From assembly GCA_020352515.1 (NCBI GenBank), contig CP070678.1, positions 5,215,705 to 5,279,704 on the forward strand: a stretch of DNA of 64,000 nt, in the 5' to 3' direction. Source of the DNA: Phycisphaerales bacterium. GTDB taxonomy: Bacteria > Planctomycetota > Phycisphaerae > Sedimentisphaerales > Anaerobacaceae. Each line of letters begins with the position of its first letter. Positions within the stretch are counted from its first letter, which is position 1. A program made the position numbers and the translations under genes. Positions 9,078 through 16,849 of the stretch are shown here, in pieces. The notes below the pieces were generated by a model. It made no database searches. It had not been told where the DNA came from and worked only from the letters and a program-made list of their open reading frames with translations.

Positions 9078-9158
9078 AGGAAAATCGTTCGGGGCCCCAG
9101 AGGCACAAATTTCCCCCCCCGTGCCCCAAATTTGAGCCTCTGCCCAAACGATTTTCCT
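9078..9158. repeat. Long imperfect inverted repeat (81 nt) in the 8876-9373 intergenic region
   Basis: The arms pair in three blocks: AGGAAAATCGTT (9078-9089) with AACGATTTTCCT (9147-9158), AGAGGC (9099-9104) with GCCTCT (9136-9141), and AAATTT (9107-9112) with AAATTT (9128-9133). The loop is C8-GTGCCCC (9113-9127). The structure lies in a 498-base gap between the PEP-CTERM genes and the first lipoprotein gene. It could be a small RNA, a bidirectional transcription end, or a miniature mobile-element remnant. No second copy was noticed in the window. The rest of the gap shows no gene I can support. Confidence 0.7.
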
Positions 9159-9373
9159 CTCCAGATGACTGCAAGGCCCTGACCTGCAGCGACCACCTGC
9201 TCATTAACCGGATGAAGCTCAAATGGAAAGCGGCTTGGTGTTCGGATAAGTTCAGTTCCACCTTCTTTTTGGGTGCAACCGGCAATTTCTGCAATTCTCC
9301 GGAAAGAAATCGTGCGCCGACGACCAATACTCTGCGGCCGAATTAGAGAGTTTGAGTTTGGAGGCACGAAATC

Positions 9374-10375
9374 ATGGAAACCGGCGTTGAAACAACGGGT
9401 GTGGTTAAGTCGAAGAAGGCCCTTATCTACCTGGCCGCCGTGCTGCTCGGCGGCTGTCTGCCGTCGCTGCACCCCCTCTATACCGAGGACGAATTGATCT
9501 TCGAGGAAAAACTGGTGGGAAAGTGGTCCGACGGCGATGATATATGGGAGTTCAGGGCCGGCGAGGACAAGGCGTACGAGATGCGGATATTCGACGGCAA
9601 ACAGGGGCGTTTCGAGGCGCACCTGGTGCAGCTCGATGACATGATGTTCCTGGATATATTCCCCGACGGCGAGACCCTCGAGGGCCTGCAGGACTTCTAC
9701 AAGGCTCATCTTCTTGGCGTGCACACATTCATGAAGGTCGAAGCGATAGAGCCGAAGCTGCTTCTGCGGATGATAGACGGGGGCAAGGTCCGGGAGATGC
9801 TCGAGAGCGATCCGGCCCTGCTGAAGCACGAGGTTGTGGGCGATGACGGCGACGGCCTTGTCCTGACGGCATCGACAGAGCAGCTCCAGCAGTTCATGCT
9901 CAAGTACGGCAGGAGCGAGGAGCTGTTCGAAGAGGCAACGGAACTCAGTCGGCGGGAGCCATTGTACAAGAGCGAGAGCTTGATATTCGAAGAGGGGCTT
10001 GTAGGGCTGTGGCAGGAGGAGGATGGGGCGATACTTGAAGCGGCGAAGGTGAACGAGAGGACATACAGGGTCATAGCGGTCGATGAAGACGGGGCGGAAC
10101 ACAGGTTTCTGGCGAATCTCGTGAAAGCCGGGGATGCCAGGCTGCTTGCGATATTCTTCGATGATTCGGGTTTCGACGAGCAGGACCCCAACAGCCTCGG
10201 GCTGGTTCCGGACCGCTTTGTGCTGGTCGGCGGGCTGGAGCCGGATTTGCTGCTGCGGGAAATAGACTACGACGAGGCGGCCGGGATGCTCGGGGCAGGC
10301 GTATCGTCGCCTGAGGCATGCCCCGGCGAGGCGGATTCCGAAGCGGGCAAGTTCGGAGTGTTCCGGCGAATATGA
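9374..10375 (+). CDS. Putative lipoprotein with internally duplicated domain
   Basis: A 333-residue protein with a lysine-containing N-terminus, a hydrophobic stretch and the lipobox LLGGC at about residue 35, so it is probably a lipid-anchored envelope protein. The mature part holds two related copies of a domain that opens with PLY-T/K-E/S then FEE-K/G-LVG-K/L-W (about 38-197 and 201-333). The gene at 10582 carries one copy of the same domain. I do not recognise a named family. A ribosome site GGAGGC precedes the ATG. A long frame on the opposite strand is a composition artefact, because the plus-strand paralogue and lipobox fix the coding strand. Confidence 0.78.
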   Translation: METGVETTGVVKSKKALIYLAAVLLGGCLPSLHPLYTEDELIFEEKLVGKWSDGDDIWEFRAGEDKAYEMRIFDGKQGRFEAHLVQLDDMMFLDIFPDGETLEGLQDFYKAHLLGVHTFMKVEAIEPKLLLRMIDGGKVREMLESDPALLKHEVVGDDGDGLVLTASTEQLQQFMLKYGRSEELFEEATELSRREPLYKSESLIFEEGLVGLWQEEDGAILEAAKVNERTYRVIAVDEDGAEHRFLANLVKAGDARLLAIFFDDSGFDEQDPNSLGLVPDRFVLVGGLEPDLLLREIDYDEAAGMLGAGVSSPEACPGEADSEAGKFGVFRRI

Positions 10376-10394
10376 ACGGTTGCAGACCATTTAT

Positions 10395-10423
10395 TTGATG
10401 AGACTTGGGAGCAGACTTATAAT
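10395..10423 (+). promoter_or_regulatory. Sigma-70-like promoter for the second lipoprotein gene
   Basis: TTGATG (10395-10400), a 17-base spacer, and a perfect TATAAT (10418-10423). Transcription would start near 10430, leaving a leader of about 150 bases before the ATG at 10582. That leader contains a stable hairpin, CCCGGCA-TCG-TGCCGGG (10503-10519). Confidence 0.7.
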
Positions 10424-10585
10424 ATGTCGATTTGTATGGCCGCCGGGTTGATCTGCTGCTCGGCCGCCCTGATGCTCCCTTTGTGGGCTAAAACCAGAGC
10501 CGCCCGGCATCGTGCCGGGAGTTCTTCGGATCTATCCGCTGGCCCGGACACCAACGCTACAGCAGATCGAGGAGAAACAAAATGA
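10424..10585 (+). CDS. Possible 53-residue small protein overlapping the next lipoprotein start
   Basis: An ATG directly after the TATAAT box opens a 53-codon frame with a hydrophobic, Cys-containing N-terminus (AAGLICCSAALMLPLW). It ends in TGA overlapping the ATG of the following lipoprotein gene (ATGA). The overlap and the signal-like N-terminus favour a real coupled small gene. Against it, the promoter just upstream would start the transcript after this ATG, so only an internal ATG (10436) could be used. Treat it as a candidate only. Confidence 0.25.
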   Translation: MSICMAAGLICCSAALMLPLWAKTRAARHRAGSSSDLSAGPDTNATADRGETK

Positions 10586-11208
10586 AGACTAAAACGATGT
10601 TGCTTTACCTGTCGGCGTGCCTTGTGGTCGGCTGTGTGCCTGTTCTCTCACTGCATCCGCTTTTTACCGAGAAGGACACTGTCTTCGAAGAAAAGCTGCT
10701 CGGCGTCTGGGCGGATGACTCCGACGGCGTCTGGGAATTCGCAAAGCTCGAAGAGCCTGTAAAGGCGTACGAATTCAGGCTGACCGACGACGAGGGCAGA
10801 CGGGGCCTTTTCGTCGCGCGGCTCGTCAAGCTCAAAGACAAGCTCTTTCTCGATGTCATGCCCAAGCAGTTTCCATGCAGCGAAGAGGACGTCGAGAAGA
10901 CGAAGTTCATGTACAACTCATTCTTCTTTGTGCCGGCACACATGCTCCTAAGGGTTGATTCGATTGAGCCGAAGCTGGCCATGCGGTGGGCGAACGTCGA
11001 TAAGATACAGGAGCTGCTCGAAGAAGACCCGAACGCGGTGAGGCATGAAGTCCTTGAGGACACTGTCGTGCTGACCGCCTCGACCAAGGAGCTGCAGCGG
11101 TTCGTACTGAAGTACTCGGACGACGAAGAAATATTCAGCAGCGACGTTACTCTGCATCGCAAAAAGGCGCCGAAGCCCGACGAGGAACCGGCGAGCGGTC
11201 AAGAATAG
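10582..11208 (+). CDS. Putative lipoprotein, single-domain paralogue of the upstream gene
   Basis: A 208-residue protein with signal peptide and lipobox LVVGC at residue about 18. Mature sequence opens LHPLFTEKDTVFEEKLLGVWADD, the same signature as both halves of the 9374-10375 product. The C-terminal part is rich in charged residues and ends in a Lys/Pro/Glu-rich tail. GAGGAG lies 8 bases before the ATG, and a strong promoter sits at 10395-10423. Function unknown. The two genes look like a tandem duplication in which the first copy later doubled its domain. Confidence 0.78.
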   Translation: MKTKTMLLYLSACLVVGCVPVLSLHPLFTEKDTVFEEKLLGVWADDSDGVWEFAKLEEPVKAYEFRLTDDEGRRGLFVARLVKLKDKLFLDVMPKQFPCSEEDVEKTKFMYNSFFFVPAHMLLRVDSIEPKLAMRWANVDKIQELLEEDPNAVRHEVLEDTVVLTASTKELQRFVLKYSDDEEIFSSDVTLHRKKAPKPDEEPASGQE

Positions 11209-11307
11209 AGGAATAGCCGGGGGCGTTTAAGAGGCGGTGACGCTAAGACCGGCGGGCGGGACTGACGGACTGCATGTCGGTCGTGACGCGGGCGCGGAGG
11301 CGGTCGG

Positions 11308-12045
11308 TTAGAACCGCAGGAGCGTGTATCCGATTCGACGCTGGTCGGACCTGAAGGCCCGCCAGCAGAGGGCCGAGCCGACCGCCATTACGATGCCGAA
11401 AATCAGCTTGTGCAAGGCATGGGGTGCCGCACGGCCGCCCCAGAGCATCAAATATTCGTGCATCAAAGCGTACGCGTAGGCAATCGCATACGGCGCCTGA
11501 CCCGGCATGTGTGAAGCGTGGGGGTACTGGACGTAGGGGCCGAGGGCGTGCGGGCCGACCGCGACCAAACCGCACGGCCAGTGTCCGGCGGCCATGAGTC
11601 CGACGGCGGCGGTCCCGGTAGCCAGTCCCGCCGGGGCGATGGCAAGGGTCATTCCGTAGCAATAGAGCAGCGCAATGCCGACCACGGAGAAGCTCACCAC
11701 CCCGATTGCCGCAATTCCGAAGGAGAACACGCCAACGGCGAGGCCCCCTATTGCGAACGTGCCGACGGCCCTCGGGCCTATCGCGACAAAACCCCTGGCC
11801 GTCCCCTGTGTTCGCACGTCAATCCAGCGGCGTTTGCGAAGCCCGTATCCGACCGTCTTGGGGCGGCCGTGGTCCTCAATCGCCTCGAAAACGGCGTCCT
11901 CGTGGGAGAGCCCCTCACTCTCGAGGTCGGCTGTTTTTTTGAGCAGGTGGTCCTTTAGCTCCGCCCGGATTTCGGCGCTGTCCCGCTCGTCGCGGTCGGC
12001 GTACACCATGACATGGTCTAGGTACTTCTCCAGTATCCGGCTCAT
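11308..12045 (-). CDS. HAAS/DUF1700-type membrane protein
   Basis: I take the ATG at 12045, giving 245 residues. Its AAAGGAGGG ribosome site lies inside the end of padR, and the two genes overlap as ATGA. The first 80 residues (RILEKYLDHVMVYADRDERDSAEIRAELKDHLLKK then EAIEDHGRP) match the HAAS helical domain, which commonly follows PadR regulators. The rest is a set of Gly/Ala/Val-rich membrane helices (AIGPRAVGTFAIGGLAVG and similar). Such proteins are usually envelope proteins controlled by their own PadR partner. The precise role is unknown. Confidence 0.8.
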   Translation of the reverse strand: MSRILEKYLDHVMVYADRDERDSAEIRAELKDHLLKKTADLESEGLSHEDAVFEAIEDHGRPKTVGYGLRKRRWIDVRTQGTARGFVAIGPRAVGTFAIGGLAVGVFSFGIAAIGVVSFSVVGIALLYCYGMTLAIAPAGLATGTAAVGLMAAGHWPCGLVAVGPHALGPYVQYPHASHMPGQAPYAIAYAYALMHEYLMLWGGRAAPHALHKLIFGIVMAVGSALCWRAFRSDQRRIGYTLLRF

Positions 12046-12416
12046 ATTATCCCTCCTTTCAATTGCGGCTTGGGCAGAATACTTGCGCAGGAACCGACGA
12101 CTTTCTCCATCACCGACGCCAGCATTCGCCACTGCCGAAGGTTCTCCGCAAAGGCCCTGTGTCCCTTTCTATTCAAGCGGTAATACTTGCGCGGCCTTCC
12201 GTTTTCGGCCGTCTGCCACTTCGAGGATATCATCTGCTTTTCTTCCAGCCTGTGTAGCACCGGATAGACGGTCCCTTCGCCGAGCTTGAGGATTCCGTCG
12301 CATCGCCGGTTGAGCTGCTTGACGATGGCGTACCCATAGCTGGGCCCGTCTTCGAGAACCGCAAGAATCAGCGTTTCAATCTTGCCGTCCAGTGTTTGCT
12401 TGCGAATACGCGTCAT
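12042..12416 (-). CDS. PadR family transcriptional regulator
   Basis: A 124-residue winged-helix regulator, starting at ATG 12416. The frame is open another 27 codons upstream, but that part overlaps the promoter. Core signature: ETLILAVLEDGPSYGYAIVKQL, then LGEGTVYPVLHRLEEKQMI and GRPRKYYRLNRKG, the typical PadR recognition helix and wing. It lacks a long C-terminal domain, so it is a short PadR-s2 type. It should repress its own operon, which includes the overlapping HAAS membrane protein gene. A candidate operator overlaps the -10 box upstream. Confidence 0.92.
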   Translation of the reverse strand: MTRIRKQTLDGKIETLILAVLEDGPSYGYAIVKQLNRRCDGILKLGEGTVYPVLHRLEEKQMISSKWQTAENGRPRKYYRLNRKGHRAFAENLRQWRMLASVMEKVVGSCASILPKPQLKGGII

Positions 12417-12466
12417 AACGAGTCCTGTCCGTTCGTAGAGCAAGTGCCGGCGCGCCGCCGAGTCAT

Positions 12467-12511
12467 ACCTTACAGTCCGATATACTATACAGTGCAAGGT
12501 ATGCGCGTCAA
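12467..12511 (-). promoter_or_regulatory. padR operon promoter with overlapping operator-like dyad
   Basis: On the minus strand TTGACG (12511-12506), a 16-base spacer and TATAGT (12489-12484) form a good sigma-70 promoter about 70 bases before padR. An imperfect dyad, ACCTTACAGT (12467-12476) with ACAGTGCAAGGT (12489-12500), straddles the -10 box. That is where an autorepressing PadR protein would bind. The remaining 248 bases up to nadB show no clear gene. Confidence 0.65.
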
Positions 12512-12759
12512 GTCAAAAAATCATTTTTTTGAAGGTTATCCCTTCCGGCCTTTGGGGGCTCTTGCAGTTTCTCCTGCGTTTCACAGAGGCGGCCGAGCGC
12601 TACGGGGCGGAACAGCGAAATTAGCGGTTTGCAAAGGGGGCTCTTTGCGGGTATCATAACGGGATATGGAAACGGCCGGAGACCCGGTGGGAGATATGTT
12701 GTCGCGAGGCGCCGTCAACGCCGGGAAATCGGCCTCCATTCGAACAAGGTAAAGGTTAT

Positions 12760-14370
12760 ATGGGCAGCCAGCCGGAATTCAGACGTTATCTCGTAAACGT
12801 TGACTCGATCTCGACGCCCCAGCTTTTCACGGACTGCCTGGTCATAGGCTCGGGCATAGCAGGCCTGAGGGCGGCGATTGAGGCGGCAAAGGTCCGGAAG
12901 GTGACCCTTGTGTGCAAGGGCACGCTGCAGGACAGCAACACGTGGAAGGCGCAGGGCGGAATAGCCTCGGTCCTTGATGCCGACGATACGTTCGAGTCGC
13001 ACGTGGCCGACACACTGGCCACCGGCTGCGGTATATGCGACCAGGAAATAGTCGAGCTGGTCGTCCGCCAGGGACCCGAACTGGTGCAGCAATTGCTCTG
13101 CTGGGGCGCCGAATTCGACCTGACCGACGGGCGGATAGCAATTACGCTCGAGGGCGGCCACAGTCATGCCAGGGTGGCCCACGGCCACGGCGACGAGACG
13201 GGGCGCGTCATCGCAGAGGCGCTAATCCGAAGAGTGCGGCAGGAGCCCAATATACGAATTCTGGAGAATCTCTATTGCATCGACCTGCTGACCAGCGACG
13301 ATAACAAGTGCGTCGGCATGATCGGCTGTAACGGGCGCAGGGGACCCCAGATAATCTGGGCCGCCAACACCATTCTGGCGGCCGGCGGCGCCGGGCAGCT
13401 CTATCGCGAGACCACAAACCCCGAGGTCGCGACCGGCGACGGGATGGCCATGGCATACCGCGCGGGCGCGGTGCTGAAGGACCTCGAGCTCATGCAGTTT
13501 CATCCCACGACGCTCTATATCGCCGGCGCGACGCGGGCCCTGATCACCGAGACGCTTCGCGGCGAGGGGGCGGTGCTTCTGGACGGCGAGGGCCGGCGCT
13601 TTATGACGGACTACCACGAGTCCGGCGAGCTTGCACCGCGCGACGTGGTCAGCAGGGCCATACTGGCGCGGATGCGAGAGACCGAGTCAACGCACGTCTA
13701 TCTGGACGTCAGGCATATCGACAAGGCGTATTTCACCGGGCGGTTTCCTTTCATCAGCCAGCTCTGTGAGAGCTTCGATATAGATGTCGCCAAGGATCTC
13801 ATTCCGGTCCGGCCGAGCGCCCACTACATGATAGGCGGCGTGAAGACGGACGCATCGGGCGCGACGAGCATCGAGAACCTGTACGCCTGCGGGGAAGTCG
13901 CATCCACGGGCCTGCACGGGGCCAACCGGCTCGGCAGCAACTCATTGCTCGAGGGGCTGGTGTTCGGAAAGGTCGCCGGTCAGATGGTATCGCGCGGAAA
14001 GCGGGCCAGCGCAGTTTATATGAAACCCCCGCTGATAAAGTACCGGATTCCTCATTCGGACCGCACCGGCCTGGATACGGAGGACGTGAGAAACTCGCTC
14101 AGGGCGCTAATGTGGAGGAATGTGGGTATAACGCGGGAGGACCGGCCGCTTGCCGAGACCCAGGAAATAATCGGGTTCTGGCAGCGCTATGTGATGGATA
14201 AGGTCTTTGACTCGCCCGAGGGCTGGGAATGTCAGAACATGCTCACCGTCTGCCTGCTCATGGCCCGGTCGGCCCGGATGCGCCTGGAGAGCCGGGGCGT
14301 GCATTTCAGGAGGGATTTCCCGCAGACGGATGACCAGAATTTCAAAAGGCACCTCGAAGTGAAACGCTGA
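12760..14370 (+). CDS. nadB: L-aspartate oxidase
   Basis: NadB oxidises L-aspartate to iminoaspartate, the first step of de novo NAD synthesis, using FAD with oxygen or fumarate as acceptor. The 536-residue product has the FAD motif GSGIAGLRAA from residue 30, NTWKAQGGIA near 67, the GHSHARVAHGHGDETG active-site segment, HPTTLYIAG, and STGLHGANRLGSNSLLEG in the FAD-binding C-terminal part. These favour NadB over succinate dehydrogenase or fumarate reductase. The ATG follows AAAGG. nadA and nadC are not in the window. The rnpB promoter starts right after its stop. Confidence 0.95.
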   Translation: MGSQPEFRRYLVNVDSISTPQLFTDCLVIGSGIAGLRAAIEAAKVRKVTLVCKGTLQDSNTWKAQGGIASVLDADDTFESHVADTLATGCGICDQEIVELVVRQGPELVQQLLCWGAEFDLTDGRIAITLEGGHSHARVAHGHGDETGRVIAEALIRRVRQEPNIRILENLYCIDLLTSDDNKCVGMIGCNGRRGPQIIWAANTILAAGGAGQLYRETTNPEVATGDGMAMAYRAGAVLKDLELMQFHPTTLYIAGATRALITETLRGEGAVLLDGEGRRFMTDYHESGELAPRDVVSRAILARMRETESTHVYLDVRHIDKAYFTGRFPFISQLCESFDIDVAKDLIPVRPSAHYMIGGVKTDASGATSIENLYACGEVASTGLHGANRLGSNSLLEGLVFGKVAGQMVSRGKRASAVYMKPPLIKYRIPHSDRTGLDTEDVRNSLRALMWRNVGITREDRPLAETQEIIGFWQRYVMDKVFDSPEGWECQNMLTVCLLMARSARMRLESRGVHFRRDFPQTDDQNFKRHLEVKR

Positions 14371-14384
14371 TTAGGTGGAAAATC

Positions 14385-14413
14385 GTGCGAACCGCTGGTA
14401 TAATGGTTCGTAC
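14385..14413 (+). promoter_or_regulatory. Extended -10 promoter inside an inverted repeat, upstream of rnpB
   Basis: TGGTATAAT (14396-14404) is an extended -10 box; no convincing -35 is visible. It is flanked by GTGCGAACC (14385-14393) and GGTTCGTAC (14405-14413), which pair at 8 of 9 positions. It lies 14 bases after the nadB stop and about 50 bases before the mature RNase P RNA. Confidence 0.6.
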
Positions 14414-14464
14414 TTAAGCTCTTTCGATATCCTTGATTTACAATCGGAATTCGGCTGCAAACGA

Positions 14465-14908
14465 GAGCGGGTCGGGCGGTCGCCGGCTTGGAAATGAGCC
14501 GGAGGAAAGTCCGAGCAGGGCAGGGCACGGTGGTGGCTAACGGCCACCGGAGGCGACTCCCGGGAAAGTGCCACAGAAAACATACAGCCGATGGCCTCGA
14601 GGAATTGGGGCACAGGCAATGGTGAAATGGTGCGGCAAGAGCGCACCGCGGCGCCGGTGACGGCGACGGCACGGCAAACCCCACCGCCTGCAAGACCAAG
14701 CAGCCGGCCGGATTGCGCTCTGCGATTCGTCGCAGAACGGGTGTTCCGCACTCGGCCCGGGTGTGAGCGGCAGGTTGCTGCCGCCGGCCGGCGGGTAGGT
14801 CGCTTCCCGATAAACCGGGAGAGCCGGCCGGCAACGGCCGGTCAAGATAAATGATCGCCGCCCGTCACTACAGACGGGAGACAGAACTCGGCTTACAGAC
14901 CCGCCCTC
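14465..14908 (+). ncRNA. rnpB: RNase P RNA (bacterial type A)
   Basis: This is the catalytic RNA that trims the 5' leader of tRNA precursors. The ends pair as helix P1: GAGCGGGTC (14465-14473) with GACCCGCCCTC (14898-14908), with a two-base bulge. Conserved core elements are in order: GAGGAAAGTCCGAGC (near 14504) on the 5' side, the GGGAAAGTGCCACAGAAA segment (near 14561), and ACAGAACTCGGCTTACAG (near 14881) on the 3' side, which together form the P4 pseudoknot core. At about 444 nt it is rather long, with GC-rich extra helices in the 3' half. Confidence 0.95.
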
Positions 14909-14928
14909 TTTTGAGCCGCCGCCGGCCG

Positions 14929-15762
14929 TTATTCGCCTGCATTTGCGGGCGACGTCGGCGCAGCGGTCGGACCGGGCGCCACAGGCGGCTCTTCGAAAGA
15001 GTTGACAAATGCCCCAAGGCGGACTTTCACACGGGCAACGTCATCCTCGACGACCATTCCGATTCTGCCTTTGTTGAAGGTGAGATGGTCGAACTCCACG
15101 CCCGCGGGCTCATGCAGCCTCGATGCCAGCACGGGTGAGCCCTCCATCTTGCGCAGGACCGTATCAAAGACCTGCTTGATGAGCATCGCGCAGATGTTGA
15201 GCTTTTGGTTATTCTGGCCCGGGGCCTCCGGGGCGCGGCGAAGCTCATCTATGTCCGCGCGGAGGGTCGCCAGCGCGTGCCTGAGCATTGCAATGCGCCT
15301 TGCGTTTTGATCCGTGTAGGGCCGTTGCATCGTCTTGTTGTCCAGTGCTATCTCGCAGTCGAACCTCATTCCAACGCGGGGACCGGCCCCGACTTTTTCA
15401 TCAACGTAGTAGAAGTACTTGCGTATTACGGCCACGGTGTATTCGTGGAAGGCAACCATCGTAAACCAGGTCTTGTAACCGTCCTTGCTCTGGCCGACGG
15501 AGGCCACTATGTTCTCGCTGCGGCTGAGCAGCTCTTGCGGGTGGGCCTCAATCCTGGGCAGCACGTCAAGTGTGAGACTTTTGTTGACCCTGGTGCTGTA
15601 ATAGGTTGCGGCCAAATCCTCGCCGCCGGGAGATTTCGGGGCTCCGATGTAAACGCCGGAGCAGCCGCAAAAAACGCACACCCCAACAAGCACAAAAAGA
15701 CAAACGGCGGCCCCTGACGCTTTTAATTTCGGCCTTGTAACCATGGACTCCGTCGCCAACAT
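14929..15762 (-). CDS. Putative lipoprotein of unknown function
   Basis: A 277-residue product from the ATG at 15762, which has AAAGGAGAG 6 bases upstream; the frame continues into the ilvC end but that part is not coding. It has a signal peptide with lipobox FCGC (near residue 33). The mature part contains a VAFHEYTVAVIRKYFYYVDE stretch and a long helical region. The C-terminal tail is Pro/Ala-rich. I do not recognise a family. It follows ilvC by 65 bases on the same strand and could be the last gene of that transcript, though its function need not be linked. Confidence 0.75.
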   Translation of the reverse strand: MLATESMVTRPKLKASGAAVCLFVLVGVCVFCGCSGVYIGAPKSPGGEDLAATYYSTRVNKSLTLDVLPRIEAHPQELLSRSENIVASVGQSKDGYKTWFTMVAFHEYTVAVIRKYFYYVDEKVGAGPRVGMRFDCEIALDNKTMQRPYTDQNARRIAMLRHALATLRADIDELRRAPEAPGQNNQKLNICAMLIKQVFDTVLRKMEGSPVLASRLHEPAGVEFDHLTFNKGRIGMVVEDDVARVKVRLGAFVNSFEEPPVAPGPTAAPTSPANAGE

Positions 15763-15827
15763 CGTATCTCTCCTTTCCTTGCTGACAACCCGCGCGAAGC
15801 GCGCAAATGCGTGTGCAAACGAATTTC

Positions 15828-16832
15828 TCAGACCTCTCTGGCCTTGATCCATTTCATCATCTTGCGGAGGCTCCTGCCGACGGTCTCGAGCTGGGACTCG
15901 TGGTCCTTGTCGTACAGCTCGTTGAACTTCTTGAGCCCGGAGCGGTACTCGGCGACCCATTCCTCGGCGAACCGGCCCGAGGTAATCTCCGCGAGAATCT
16001 TCTTCATCTCCGCCCTGGTCTGCTCGGTGATAATCCTTGGGCCGCGTGTAAGGTCGCCGTATTCGGCTGTGTTTGAGATGCTGTATCTCATGTAGCTCAT
16101 CCCGCCCTGGTACATCAGATCCACGATTAGCTTTACCTCATGGAGGCACTCGAAGTAGGCGATTTCCGGCTGATAGCCCGCTTCGACCAGCGTTTCGAAG
16201 CCGGCCTTGATAAGCGACGTCAAACCTCCGCAGAGAACGCACTGCTCCCCGAACAGGTCGGTCTCCGTCTCCTCTTTGTATGTCGTTTCGATTACTCCGG
16301 CCCTGGCGCCGCCGATGCCGTTGGCCCAGGCCAGCGCGATGGCCTTGGCCTGGCCCGTCGCATCCTGCTCGACGGCCACGAGGCTGGGCACGCCGCCGCC
16401 TTTTTCAAATTCGCTTCGAACAAGGTGACCGGGGCCCTTCGGCGCAATCATCACAACGTTAACGTCCTTGGGCGGCACGATGTACTTGAAGTGAATGTTG
16501 AAACCGTGACAGAAGCCGAGCGTCTGGCCCGCGGCAAGATTCGGCGCGATGTGATCCTTATAGACGGTCGCCTGAATCTCGTCCGGGATGGTCACGATGT
16601 TCAGGGCTGCGCCGTCCATGGCTGTCTTGATGTCCGTGGGGTTGAATCCGTGCCCGGTGGCGAGCTTGAAGTTCTCGGTGCCTTCGAGCTCGGCAACCGC
16701 AACCTGTATCCCGCTGTCGCGCAGGTTCAGGCTGTGAGCGTGGCCCTGGCTTCCATACCCTATGACCGCCACTTTCTTGCCCTTCAAAGCATCGATGGGA
16801 GCATCCTGTTCGTAATATATGTTCACTGCCAT
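15828..16832 (-). CDS. ilvC: Ketol-acid reductoisomerase
   Basis: IlvC converts 2-acetolactate or 2-aceto-2-hydroxybutyrate to the dihydroxy acids of valine and isoleucine synthesis, using NADPH and magnesium. From ATG 16832 (AAAGGAGAA 7 bases upstream) the product has 334 residues, the size of short class I enzymes. The Rossmann motif [17 protein letters not shown] begins at residue 25, followed by the [15 protein letters not shown] and [14 protein letters not shown] metal-site segments and the SNTAEYG C-terminal signature. It belongs to the ilvB-ilvN-deacetylase-ilvC cluster. Confidence 0.96.
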   Translation of the reverse strand: MAVNIYYEQDAPIDALKGKKVAVIGYGSQGHAHSLNLRDSGIQVAVAELEGTENFKLATGHGFNPTDIKTAMDGAALNIVTIPDEIQATVYKDHIAPNLAAGQTLGFCHGFNIHFKYIVPPKDVNVVMIAPKGPGHLVRSEFEKGGGVPSLVAVEQDATGQAKAIALAWANGIGGARAGVIETTYKEETETDLFGEQCVLCGGLTSLIKAGFETLVEAGYQPEIAYFECLHEVKLIVDLMYQGGMSYMRYSISNTAEYGDLTRGPRIITEQTRAEMKKILAEITSGRFAEEWVAEYRSGLKKFNELYDKDHESQLETVGRSLRKMMKWIKAREV

Positions 16833-16849
16833 ATTCCGGTTCTCCTTTC

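Noticed and set aside
8981-10390. 469-codon minus-strand frame antisense to the first lipoprotein gene
   Set aside because: The plus strand has a lipobox, a ribosome site and a plus-strand paralogue at 10582. The antisense frame has no signature and runs through the long inverted repeat; it is a high-GC artefact.
12667-12753. 28-codon frame just upstream of nadB as a leader peptide
   Set aside because: No ribosome site and no codon bias that would suggest attenuation.
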